Below are positions 1 to 8,526 of a DNA stretch of 64,000 nt, in pieces. This DNA comes from Gloeocapsopsis sp. IPPAS B-1203 (GTDB lineage: Bacteria > Cyanobacteriota > Cyanobacteriia > Cyanobacteriales > Chroococcidiopsidaceae), in assembly GCF_002749975.1 (NCBI RefSeq), contig NZ_PEIG01000016.1, forward strand, positions 1-64,000, written 5' to 3'. The notes under the pieces were generated by a model. That model was given only the letters and a program-made list of their open reading frames with translations. It made no database searches and had not been told where the DNA came from. A program made the translations under genes and the position numbers. Positions within the stretch are counted from its first letter, which is position 1. The number at the start of each line of letters is the position of its first letter.

Positions 1-163
1 CTGCTATAAATGCGATGATGAAGCAGGTTGTTGCTGCTAAGAGGGTTGGGATCATCAATACTCCAAACCAGCCTACGTATAGCCGATTATCTGTTGATGT
101 TACCCAGTTGCAAAACCGCTCCCACAATGATGCGCTTTCGCGTCTTTGTAGAGTTGTTGTCAT
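1..163 (-). CDS. psbA: Photosystem II D1 protein, N-terminal part only
   Basis: The reverse strand from the ATG at 163 reads [17 protein letters not shown], then [19 protein letters not shown] and a hydrophobic stretch [18 protein letters not shown], where the window ends. This is the well-known start of D1, the photosystem II reaction-centre core subunit of the thylakoid membrane: the stromal N-terminus and the start of transmembrane helix A. Only 54 codons are present; the remaining roughly 300 lie outside the window. The overlapping plus-strand reading of 72 codons is its antisense shadow. Cyanobacteria usually carry several psbA copies, so which isoform this is (D1:1, D1:2 or a divergent one) cannot be told from this end. 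Confidence 0.95.
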   Translation of the reverse strand, partial: MTTTLQRRESASLWERFCNWVTSTDNRLYVGWFGVLMIPTLLAATTCFIIAFIA

Positions 164-420
164 ATCTATGATTGCTTTTTGTCGTTATCTAAACCCAAAA
201 AGGGTAGGAATATTTCCTTATTTATTAGCTTAAATGCTTCATTGAGATTTGTAAATCTTTTAAATATAAGCTTTCCTTATGAAAAATATTTATTTTTCTT
301 TTAGGGTTAGCTGATTGCAAAGCGAGTTAGTAGAGATATTTGGTGAGTTCGTAACTAGGGGTTGTTAGCCCCGAATAAAAAACTGTGGAGTCTGGTTAAT
401 AACTAGTTGTGTTGACTACA
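164..420 (-). promoter_or_regulatory. psbA upstream region and 5' leader
   Basis: This gene-free stretch lies between the psbA start and the 3' end of the HIT gene, so it should hold the psbA promoter and leader. On the minus strand there is TTTACA near 254-249, followed by A+T-rich sequence. TAATAAATAAGGAAA at about 230-216 resembles the AU-rich leader elements known from other cyanobacterial psbA genes. The exact -10 box and transcription start cannot be fixed by eye. No other gene is visible here. Confidence 0.45.
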
Positions 421-777
<357 letters not shown>

Positions 778-834
778 CTACGTTTAATTCTGCTAGAGAT
801 TTAAAGGGTTATTGTTCTGGAATAAATAGTACTA

Positions 835-2355
835 ATGTTAGCGCGGGTTTGGAGTGCATCAATTGTCGGTATTGATGCTTTGAAGGTGGGTGTAGAAATC
901 GATGTAGCTGGTGGATTACCAGGAATTGTTGTTGTAGGACTACCTGACACAGCAGTACAAGAATCACGCGAAAGAGTGAAAACAGCGCTCAAGAATGCTG
1001 GATATGCTTTTCCCATGCGTAAAATTGTGATTAACTTAACACCTGCTGATGTGCGCAAAGAAGGACCAAGTTTTGATTTACCAATTAGTGTTGGTATTTT
1101 AGCGGCGTCAGAGCAGATTAGCGCTCAACTATTAGGAGATTATCTATTTCTAGGTGAAGTTTCGCTTGATGGTTCGCTACGCCCTATTGCTGGAGTATTA
1201 CCTATTGCGGCTGCTGCACATAAATTAGGCATTGCAGGTTTGGTTGTTCCTGCCGATAATGCTCAAGAAGCTGCACTAATCAAAAATTTGGCAGTATATG
1301 GTTTTAAGCATTTATCTGAAGTTTCTCATTTTCTAAATAATCCAGAGCGATATCAACCAGTGCAGAGCAATATACAGCAGTTGAGTAAGACGCGCTCGTA
1401 CAGTGGGGATTTAAAAGACGTCAAAGGTCAAGCTCATGCACGCAGGGCATTAGAAATTGCCGCCGCAGGAGGACACAACTTAATTTTTGTAGGACCTCCA
1501 GGTAGTGGAAAAACAATGCTAGCTCGCCGTTTATCAGGGATTTTACCACCTTTGAGTTTTGCTGAAGCTTTGGAAGCAACACAAATTTACTCAGTCGCTG
1601 GATTACTAAAAAATCATGGTTCTTTGGTAAACGATCGCCCTTTTCGGAGTCCACATCATTCGGCTTCTGGTCCCTCACTTGTCGGTGGTGGTAGCTTTCC
1701 CCGCCCTGGAGAAATTTCACTAGCGCATCATGGTGTCCTGTTCTTAGATGAACTAACAGAATTTAAACGTGATGTCTTAGAATTCTTGCGCCAGCCGCTT
1801 GAAGATGGCTATGTGACTGTATCGCGGACGAGGCAATCTGTCGTTTTTCCAGCACAGTTTACTCTAGTTGCGAGTACAAATCCTTGTCCGTGTGGTTATT
1901 ATGGCGACTCAATTCAACCATGTACCTGTTCGCCACGACAAAGAGAGCAGTATTGGGCAAAACTTTCGGGTCCATTGATGGATCGCATTGATTTACAAGT
2001 TGCTGTAAATCGCTTGAAACCAGAAGAAATTACGCAGCAGTCTACTGGAGAAAATTCAGATAGTGTGAGACAAAGAGTACAAGCTGCACGGAACCGCGCA
2101 CTACAACGCTTCGATTCAGAAATTCGTTGTAATGCTGCTATGCAAAGTAGCCATCTGAAAACTTGGTGTCAGTTAGATGCAACTACATCTACTTTACTTG
2201 AAGGAGCAATTAGAAAATTAGGCTTATCCGCACGAGCAAGCGATCGCATCCTCAAAGTTGCTCGTACGATCGCTGACTTGGCTGGCGATGAGAATTTGCA
2301 AGTTCATCATGTTGCTGAAGCAATTCAGTATCGTACTATTGATAGAATGCAGTGA
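835..2355 (+). CDS. comM: YifB/ComM family Mg-chelatase-like AAA+ ATPase
   Basis: 506 residues, the usual family length. The N-terminal about 170 residues form the Lon-protease-like fold domain seen in this family (start MLARVWSASIVGIDAL). An AAA+ module follows with Walker A GPPGSGKT (about residue 220) and Walker B VLFLDELTEF. A Cys-containing segment NPCPCGYYGD...CTCSP and the C-terminal Mg-chelatase-type helical domain complete it. In Vibrio and Haemophilus, ComM is a hexameric helicase that drives branch migration during natural transformation. That role is likely but unproven here. A second transformation gene, dprA, lies at 44.1 kb. Start ATG at 835, 60 bp from the divergent HIT gene. 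Confidence 0.92.
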   Translation: MLARVWSASIVGIDALKVGVEIDVAGGLPGIVVVGLPDTAVQESRERVKTALKNAGYAFPMRKIVINLTPADVRKEGPSFDLPISVGILAASEQISAQLLGDYLFLGEVSLDGSLRPIAGVLPIAAAAHKLGIAGLVVPADNAQEAALIKNLAVYGFKHLSEVSHFLNNPERYQPVQSNIQQLSKTRSYSGDLKDVKGQAHARRALEIAAAGGHNLIFVGPPGSGKTMLARRLSGILPPLSFAEALEATQIYSVAGLLKNHGSLVNDRPFRSPHHSASGPSLVGGGSFPRPGEISLAHHGVLFLDELTEFKRDVLEFLRQPLEDGYVTVSRTRQSVVFPAQFTLVASTNPCPCGYYGDSIQPCTCSPRQREQYWAKLSGPLMDRIDLQVAVNRLKPEEITQQSTGENSDSVRQRVQAARNRALQRFDSEIRCNAAMQSSHLKTWCQLDATTSTLLEGAIRKLGLSARASDRILKVARTIADLAGDENLQVHHVAEAIQYRTIDRMQ

Positions 2356-2875
2356 ATTATTATTAACACAACTCCATATGTATAAATCGGCTCTCTCATC
2401 CTAAATCCTGGATTCGCCCCGTTACCCAATTCTAGAGATAAAATCGAACTTAAGAGTGTGGGTTCATCACACTTCGTTTAGGGAGTCGCAGGGAGTCTGC
2501 AATTCTTACAATGAAAACGGATGTGAGTGGGTTGGATTCCTGCAAGCTTACACTATTTAGCGACTGTTCGGCGAACATTGTGTGAGATAAATCAATGCTT
2601 CGTGTTGCTTGGTCGAGATTGATAGCGCGGCGATTCTGCATAAATTCTCTAGAGTCTGGCTTTTCCCAAATAGGTTGTATGCGCAGTAATACGATACGTT
2701 ATCTCTGTACAAAAATGATGCCAAAACAATTGATAAATTGGCATGACCAAATGTAGTGACCTACAACTAAGTAAAGTTTGAGCCATTTGATTTAAGCACT
2801 TAAGTTAGAAGCTACAGCAAAAACTGTAGCTATTGAGCAGACAATTAAGTAAAAACTCAGAATAAACACTTAAGG
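2356..2875. other. Intergenic region of 520 bp without a clear gene
   Basis: Two convergent genes end on either side. A 63-codon minus-strand reading at 2450-2641 shows no recognisable family and is probably chance. A small inverted repeat GTGTG/CACAC lies near 2457-2473. A perfect 7-bp hairpin GCTACAG-CAAAAA-CTGTAGC at 2811-2830 could end the response-regulator transcript, but it lacks a strong T-run. Confidence 0.5.
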
Positions 2876-3427
2876 CTAGCTAGCACGCTGATGTAGCCAG
2901 GAGACTAGTTGTGCCATTTGTTTTTTTAACTGATTAATTTCTGCTTGCATTTTTGTAACTTTTTCAGTTAGAATTTCCAGCTCACTTGTCTTTGTATCTT
3001 CTATGGAAGCTTGTATAACAGTAGTATTGCTAGTAACTGATTTACGTGGCAGCTTTGCTTTGTACATTGCTGACTTAATTGCTGCAATTAATTCTTTTTG
3101 TTCAAAAGGCTTAGAGACAAACTCAAAATATTCAAAAGGTTCCTGAATTTTCTCTATGACTTCTTCCTTACGTCCAGACATTAAAACAAGAGGGATTTTT
3201 TGCCAAGTATTATTTTGTTGAATTTGTTGAAAAACTTCCCATCCACTCAGTTTTGGTAAAAGAAAATCTAGCATGATTAAGCTGAGAGATTCTTGAGATA
3301 TGAGTTTTATTCCTTCAACACCATCCCTAGCTTCTAAAATCTCAAAATTGCCAGGAGGTAACATTTCTTTAACTCGTGCTCTGATAACTCGGCTATCATC
3401 AATAACGAGTATTTTATTACTTGCCAC
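2876..3427 (-). CDS. Response regulator, stand-alone receiver with C-terminal coiled coil
   Basis: 183 residues with a GTG start. The receiver domain covers residues 5-125: acidic pair D10-D11 in LVIDDSR, phospho-acceptor D54 in LIMLDFLLPKL, Ser/Thr switch in LVLMSGR, and Lys in FVSKPF. The tail (about 140-178) is rich in Glu, Lys, Gln and Leu and is likely a coiled coil that pairs with a partner. No DNA-binding or enzymatic output domain is present. The cognate kinase is not adjacent; the nearest kinases start at 6.6 kb. Confidence 0.9.
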   Translation of the reverse strand: MASNKILVIDDSRVIRARVKEMLPPGNFEILEARDGVEGIKLISQESLSLIMLDFLLPKLSGWEVFQQIQQNNTWQKIPLVLMSGRKEEVIEKIQEPFEYFEFVSKPFEQKELIAAIKSAMYKAKLPRKSVTSNTTVIQASIEDTKTSELEILTEKVTKMQAEINQLKKQMAQLVSWLHQRAS

Positions 3428-3916
3428 AACGACGACTCCCTTAAAATAAAATTAATGCATAATAAATTTTCCATGTAATTACAATTACACGGTATCCAAA
3501 CAATGAATGATAAATACTATCAGCGTTTTTTGCTAATACTAAGAAAGTAGATTAATAATTTGTGTACTTGTCCCTATTTGTTGCTTGTGCTTAACAGTGC
3601 TAACCTTGGAATATAGAAGTTGCCAGGATGACATTTCTCCTATAATTTATAACGATGACCTTATAGAATAAAATTAACGCTGCTACCGATCTCAGTCCAA
3701 GAGAAATTTTACTGATAACTACACTAAGGCTATTTTCAGTAAATTGAGGATTTAAGTAAAACTACGGTAGTCATGAGTACACTTGATTGAAATCTGCAAA
3801 TTTGTCTACTGAAAAATGCAGTATTAGTCGAGTGTAGGTGTAGGTCGCAAGCAACATTTCGGAGATAACCTAGTTGTGTAGGAGATTACTTAAACTAAGT
3901 TGCTAAATTTTAGCTT
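3428..3916. other. Intergenic region of 489 bp between divergent genes
   Basis: This A+T-rich spacer must hold the promoters of the response regulator (minus) and lipA (plus). I see no repeat, RNA gene or conserved small ORF in it. Confidence 0.5.
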
Positions 3917-4816
3917 ATGACTAAGCCTGCTTCTAAACGCAATCTTGAACTTACAGTACCAACATGGGTACGCCGTTCGATCGGAAAAGCGAGTGAAATA
4001 TCCACAGTTCAAAAAATTATCAAGCAACGTCAAATTCATACTATTTGCGAAGAAGGTCGCTGTCCTAATCGTGGTGAGTGTTATGCTCAGAAAACGGCAT
4101 CTTTTCTCTTGATGGGACCAGTTTGCACTAGAGCCTGTGCTTTTTGTCAAGTAGATAAAGGTCATGCACCAATGGCACTAGATCCAGACGAACCGCGCAA
4201 GGTAGCAGAAGCTGTACAGTTATTAGGATTGCGTTATGTAGTGCTTACTTCAGTAGCGCGTGATGATTTACCCGATCAAGGTGCAAGTTGGTTTGTCAAA
4301 ACGATGGAAGCGATTCGTGAAGATAACCCTGAGACACAAATTGAGGTGCTAACAGCAGATTTTTGGGGCGGCCATTCCCAAGAAGCAGGACAACGCGATC
4401 GCATTGCTACAGTCGTCAAGGCAAAACCGACGTGTTATAACCACAATATCGAGACAGTCCGTCGCTTACAAGGACCTGTACGCCGTGGCGCCAAGTATGA
4501 GCGATCGCTGCAAGTTCTCCAAATTGTTAAAGAAATTGATGCGAGTATTCCTACAAAATCCGGAATAATGCTAGGACACGGCGAAACTGAAGTTGAAGTG
4601 ATAGAAACCATGACAGACTTGCGCGCAGTAGAGTGCGATCGCCTGACCATTGGTCAATATCTGCGCCCTTCTCTAGAACACCTCCCAGTGCAAAAATACT
4701 GGACACCTGAAGAATTTGAGCATTTAGGTGCGATCGCTCGTGAAATTGGGTTTACACACGTTCGTTCTGGTCCTTTAGTACGCAGTTCATATCATGCAGG
4801 TACAGAGGGTAGTTAG
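3917..4816 (+). CDS. lipA: Lipoyl synthase (radical SAM)
   Basis: 299 residues. It inserts two sulfurs into protein-bound octanoate to make the lipoyl group of 2-oxo acid dehydrogenases and the glycine cleavage H protein. Both iron-sulfur motifs are visible: the auxiliary cluster [12 protein letters not shown] (C44, C49, C55) and the radical SAM motif CTRACAFC (C70, C74, C77). The C-terminal RSSYHAG carries the conserved Ser that ligates the auxiliary cluster. Cyanobacteria often have two lipA copies, so another may lie elsewhere. The ATG is at 3917 and no partner lipB is adjacent. Confidence 0.97.
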   Translation: MTKPASKRNLELTVPTWVRRSIGKASEISTVQKIIKQRQIHTICEEGRCPNRGECYAQKTASFLLMGPVCTRACAFCQVDKGHAPMALDPDEPRKVAEAVQLLGLRYVVLTSVARDDLPDQGASWFVKTMEAIREDNPETQIEVLTADFWGGHSQEAGQRDRIATVVKAKPTCYNHNIETVRRLQGPVRRGAKYERSLQVLQIVKEIDASIPTKSGIMLGHGETEVEVIETMTDLRAVECDRLTIGQYLRPSLEHLPVQKYWTPEEFEHLGAIAREIGFTHVRSGPLVRSSYHAGTEGS

Positions 4817-4985
4817 GTAGGCGGGTAGCGGGTATGAGGGTAGTTATGGAAAAACAGCAATTAAATCTCTCAATCTCTACAACTCGCCTACTCGCCTGCT
4901 CTACAACACTCCTACTCTTTCACTAGCCACTCACCCCGGACTTCGTCCCGCTGCGCTAACACCCCTCACCCCTATAAAAATATTT
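4817..4985. repeat. Intergenic filler repeats of cyanobacterial type
   Basis: The spacer holds tandem-like G-rich GGTAGGCGGGTAGCGGGTA, its C-rich counterpart CTCGCCTACTCGCCTG, and CCGGACTTCGTCCCGCT at 4936-4952. The last string recurs in inverse orientation at 37569-37585, so it is a dispersed element. No coding potential is seen. Confidence 0.6.
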
Positions 4986-5057
4986 CTAGAGAAATGTACT
5001 CAAAGAAACCAATGTTTGGTATTTCTTAGTAAGTTACAACATTAGGAGTTGAATCTT

Positions 5058-5195
5058 ATGACTGCTCAAGCTACCAAAGATGCCACGATTAAGACAGGTA
5101 ATCCTCCCTATCCATATCGGACTATCATTTCCCTTATCTTACTAGCGGGCAACTTCTTAATCGCTGCAATTTATTTCCGCGTCATTAATCCTTAG
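5058..5195 (+). CDS. psaX: Photosystem I subunit PsaX
   Basis: A 45-codon gene with an AGGAG ribosome site nine bases before its ATG. The product starts MTAQATKDATIKTGNPPYPY and continues RTIISLILLAGNFLIAAIYF to end RVINP. The pattern (soluble Lys/Thr-rich N-terminus, YPYRT, one transmembrane helix with N-F-L-x-A-A-x-Y-F, short basic end) matches my recollection of the PsaX peripheral photosystem I subunit of thermophilic cyanobacteria. PsaX binds a chlorophyll at the edge of the PSI monomer and is absent from several model strains. It stands alone between lipA and the livH-like gene. Confidence 0.85.
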   Translation: MTAQATKDATIKTGNPPYPYRTIISLILLAGNFLIAAIYFRVINP

Positions 5196-5324
5196 TCTAC
5201 TTAAATTTTGAGGATTAGGGAGCTAGTTTGATCTCAAGTGAGTGTCATTACCGTAAACTAGCGTTGTTAGGTGTTAGAGGGATAACTATCTTTCCGCTAG
5301 CGCTTAACCCCTAACCTCATACAT

Positions 5325-6191
5325 TCAGATGGTTCCTTTAAATAAACCTTTGGGACGAATCAGTAGCACCAGAATCATAATTAAAAGTGCTACTCCTTGT
5401 TTGTACTGGGAACCGAGAAAAGGCGTGCTGACTTCTTGGGAAATACCAATAATAAAAGCAGCAGCGATCGCACCGTATGGATTACCAATTCCCCCTAAAA
5501 TTACAGAAGCAAACATTGGTAAAATAAGAAACCAGCCCATGTTAGGGCGTACTGCGGTAATCAAGCCATACATACTACCGCCTAATGCCGTTAAACTGCC
5601 AGCAATCACCCAAGTCCAAACTACAACTTGGTCAACATTGATACCAGAAACTCGGGCAAGATCGATGTCATCAGCAACCGCACGCATTGCTTTACCAACT
5701 TTTGTATTCTGCAATAAGTAGTGCAATGCCAAAATGACTAGCACTGCTAAACCAAGCACAATAATTTGATTTTGAGGAACTTTAAGACCAAAAATATCTC
5801 TTGCAGGAGAAATAGGCAGATTGTAAGCTTGATTGCTACCACCCCAAACAAAGACAATGCCATAGCGCACGAAAAGTGCAAGTCCAATTGAGAGAATAAT
5901 CAGTGTTGTAGAAGTCGCACGATAAGTACGCATTCGCGACCAAAGTAGCTTTTCTGCTAGTAGCATCGCGGCTATAGTACCAATTGCTCCTATGAAGATA
6001 GAAAGCCAAATATTCACTCCTACGGTGTTAACAACGAGCGTGAGATAAGCTCCCAGCGTCATAAAATCTCCGTGAGCAAAATTTGCCAAACGCAGTATTC
6101 CATAGGTTAGTGTTAATCCTACTGCAGCTAAAGCAATGATGCTACCTACTGCAATTCCATTGACGATAAGTTGGGCTTGTTGTACGTCCAT
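5325..6191 (-). CDS. Branched-chain/neutral amino acid ABC transporter permease, LivH type
   Basis: 288 residues, about eight hydrophobic segments, with the LivH-family opening QLIVNGIAVGSIIALAAVGLTLTYGILRLANFAHGD and conserved ARVSGIN and GGIGNPYGA loops. It is one inner-membrane half of an ATP-driven importer of branched-chain or neutral amino acids. Cyanobacterial N-I transporters scatter their Nat genes, so the lack of LivM, ATPases or binding protein nearby is not alarming. NatD is the closest named candidate, but I cannot separate it from UrtB-like paralogues with certainty. Confidence 0.9.
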   Translation of the reverse strand: MDVQQAQLIVNGIAVGSIIALAAVGLTLTYGILRLANFAHGDFMTLGAYLTLVVNTVGVNIWLSIFIGAIGTIAAMLLAEKLLWSRMRTYRATSTTLIILSIGLALFVRYGIVFVWGGSNQAYNLPISPARDIFGLKVPQNQIIVLGLAVLVILALHYLLQNTKVGKAMRAVADDIDLARVSGINVDQVVVWTWVIAGSLTALGGSMYGLITAVRPNMGWFLILPMFASVILGGIGNPYGAIAAAFIIGISQEVSTPFLGSQYKQGVALLIMILVLLIRPKGLFKGTI

Positions 6192-6612
6192 TTGATTAAT
6201 TTGCGAGTCGAGTATGAATTGTACTTAAGGAGGCAACAATAATCTATGGTTGTATCATGACTCACATGGAGGCAGACAAGATGCCTACCCCGCGTCTCAA
6301 TATGTAATTTGGTCAGCCGACTCATCTCATCTGGTTTCATATCACAACTTTCTTGTGGAACATAGATAACAATAAAATAGAAAATTTCCTTCTCCACTCA
6401 AGTCACTGAAGCTTAAGTAAGTAAAAAAAAAAGCATTCAGATGATTCAATTGGGAAAATTTGGGGAATACATAATTATGAAGGGTTTGCTTTGCTGACAA
6501 CTTGAGTTAAATCATGATGGTGTTTCAACCTGATGCGTACCCACTAATTGAGCTTTTTTGAATGGCTTAAAGCTTTATATGCAGCAGTTTAGTACTACTA
6601 GAAGGGATACAA
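6192..6612. other. Intergenic region of 421 bp between divergent genes
   Basis: It separates the livH-like gene from the sensor kinase cluster. It contains an A-run at 6423-6432 and otherwise featureless A+T-rich sequence. An 83-codon minus-strand reading that overlaps the permease start shows no family signature and was not accepted. Confidence 0.5.
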
Positions 6613-8463
6613 GTGGACGCAACACCTATTGAGCAAAAGGTTGCTAGTTCGGAGGTGCTGCAATTTCAGCAGTTGCTTGCTGATTTGTGGCTAGAACGTA
6701 GTTTAAACGAGTTACAAAGTCTAATTAATAGCTGCTTAGCTCGTGCTAGGAATAGTCAACAATCTTTACAAGAGTTGGAATCTGAAGTTTTTCAAACACT
6801 TGTACGTCAACTTAGCGTTTCTTTCAAAACAAACAAAGTCGCGATCGCACTTCCTCAGGGCTTATCGCCACTTGCTGTTACTCATAACACTGGCGTTGCG
6901 GTACTGACTGAACTAGACTATCAAATTTGCTATACTGCCTTATCCACAGATGCGACAACACAATTGCAGCAATCAACAGGAGTATCAAGCAAACACAAAT
7001 TTTGGCAACTAGAACAAGTCATCTCACTTCAAGATTTACAAAAACTTCAGAATCAAAAGCCCAAATCTGCATGGGTGTTACAAAATGAGCAAGGAGTTGT
7101 TGCTTGGTTGACGATCGCCACAGCAGCGTTACCAATGAATGCAACATTTACAGAAAAGTTAAAAAGACAACTTCAGCCGCAATTGATTGAGCGATCGCTG
7201 AATGCAACTATGCAAGTTATTGTACAACTGCAGCAATTACAAGCACTAACCGTTAACTATCAGCAATTAAAAATTCAAAATCGCGATCTGTCGCGGACTA
7301 ACAAGTTAAAAAGCGAATTTTTAGCGAATACAAGTCATGAAATTCGTACTCCTCTCAGTTCAATTCTTGGTTTTACACATCTTTTAAAAGCACAAGGATA
7401 CAATCCAGAAAATCATAGACATCAAGAGTATCTCAACATTATTCTGACTAGCGGTCAACACCTTTTAGCATTAATCAATGATATTTTAGATTTATCCAAA
7501 ATTGAGGCAAATCAGCTAGAAATTGCCAAAGAAACTGTCAATATTCCTGAGCTTTGCCGTAGTGCAATTGGTTTAGTCAAAGAAAAAGCCAGTGACAAAA
7601 ATCTACAACTGCAACTAGATATTGATCCTAACGCTACTACCTTGGTGGCAGATTCGTTGCGTTTAAAACAGATGCTGTTTAATCTGCTTTCCAATGCCCT
7701 CAAGTTTACCAACAAAGGTGCAGTCGGCTTACAGGTTCAACAAAAAGGTGTATTTATCCACTTTACAGTATGGGATACAGGTACAGGAATTGCCCAAGAG
7801 AAGCAGTCGCAACTATTTCAGCCTTACGTTCAAATTTCTAACGTCGTTGCTGGGCGTCAAGAAGGAACAGGTTTAGGATTAGCTTTGACGCAGAAACTCG
7901 CACAACTTCATGGTGGTTGTGTAGAAGTCCAATCAAGAGTAAATCGCGGTTCAAAATTTACAATTGTTCTTCCTTTAACAGCAGCAGTTGCTAACACTGC
8001 AGCCGAGGTACAAAAAGGCGATCGCAATTCTTCAGAAGGCAAGTCGCAAGTCTCTATACAAACAACTGCTCCTCAAATTCCCGCATCCAAAGTTGCTACT
8101 GTGATGTTGGTAGAAGATAACTTTCACAACGCTAAGTTGATGACGACGTACTTGCGGAAGTTAGGACACCAAGTTATTTGGGTAAATAGCGCTGCACAGA
8201 TGTGGGAAGCACTGCCAAAAAAGAAACCAACAGTTATTTTGATGGATGTTCATTTACCTGACGTCGATGGACTAACCTTAATCCAACAGCTACAAGCCAA
8301 TGAGGAGTATTGTCAAATTCCCGTAATTGCTCAAACCGCAATGGCAATGAAAGGCGATCGCGAAACTTGTCTAGCCGCAGGAGCAATTGATTATATTTCT
8401 AAACCGATTGATCTGCAGGCTTTGGCAAGCTTAGTGAACAAGTACAGTGATCCAAATCACTGA
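6613..8463 (+). CDS. Hybrid sensor histidine kinase with C-terminal receiver
   Basis: 616 residues with a GTG start, soluble. Residues 1-225 form an unassigned, possibly GAF-like, sensory region ending in a Gln-rich coiled coil. HisKA follows with the phospho-acceptor H242 in SHEIRTPLSSILGF. The HATPase domain covers about 345-455 (N box NLLSNALKFT, G boxes DTGTGI and GTGLGLAL). The receiver covers about 492-612, with D545 in ILMDVHLPDVDG and Lys in YISKPID. Phosphate would pass from H242 to D545 or to a partner regulator. It is the first gene of a five-gene plus-strand signalling cluster, 63 bp before the next kinase. Confidence 0.93.
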   Translation: MDATPIEQKVASSEVLQFQQLLADLWLERSLNELQSLINSCLARARNSQQSLQELESEVFQTLVRQLSVSFKTNKVAIALPQGLSPLAVTHNTGVAVLTELDYQICYTALSTDATTQLQQSTGVSSKHKFWQLEQVISLQDLQKLQNQKPKSAWVLQNEQGVVAWLTIATAALPMNATFTEKLKRQLQPQLIERSLNATMQVIVQLQQLQALTVNYQQLKIQNRDLSRTNKLKSEFLANTSHEIRTPLSSILGFTHLLKAQGYNPENHRHQEYLNIILTSGQHLLALINDILDLSKIEANQLEIAKETVNIPELCRSAIGLVKEKASDKNLQLQLDIDPNATTLVADSLRLKQMLFNLLSNALKFTNKGAVGLQVQQKGVFIHFTVWDTGTGIAQEKQSQLFQPYVQISNVVAGRQEGTGLGLALTQKLAQLHGGCVEVQSRVNRGSKFTIVLPLTAAVANTAAEVQKGDRNSSEGKSQVSIQTTAPQIPASKVATVMLVEDNFHNAKLMTTYLRKLGHQVIWVNSAAQMWEALPKKKPTVILMDVHLPDVDGLTLIQQLQANEEYCQIPVIAQTAMAMKGDRETCLAAGAIDYISKPIDLQALASLVNKYSDPNH

Positions 8464-8526
8464 TATTTTGTGGAGAAAGCCGAACGCTAGTGTGGGGACT
8501 AATCTCCTACCTAGACTAAATATTCC

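Noticed and set aside
15..233. Plus-strand 72-codon open frame at the window start
   Set aside because: It is the antisense of the psbA start and its leader; the minus strand gives an unmistakable D1 N-terminus.
2450..2641. Minus-strand 63-codon frame between comM and the response regulator
   Set aside because: No ribosome site, no family resemblance and odd composition; probably chance.
2811..2830. Hairpin GCTACAG/CTGTAGC as a terminator
   Set aside because: The stem is perfect, but no T-run follows on the strand of the gene it would terminate, so it is only mentioned in the spacer entry.
6146..6397. Minus-strand 83-codon frame overlapping the start of the livH-like gene
   Set aside because: It overlaps a certain gene in another frame and has no protein-like features.
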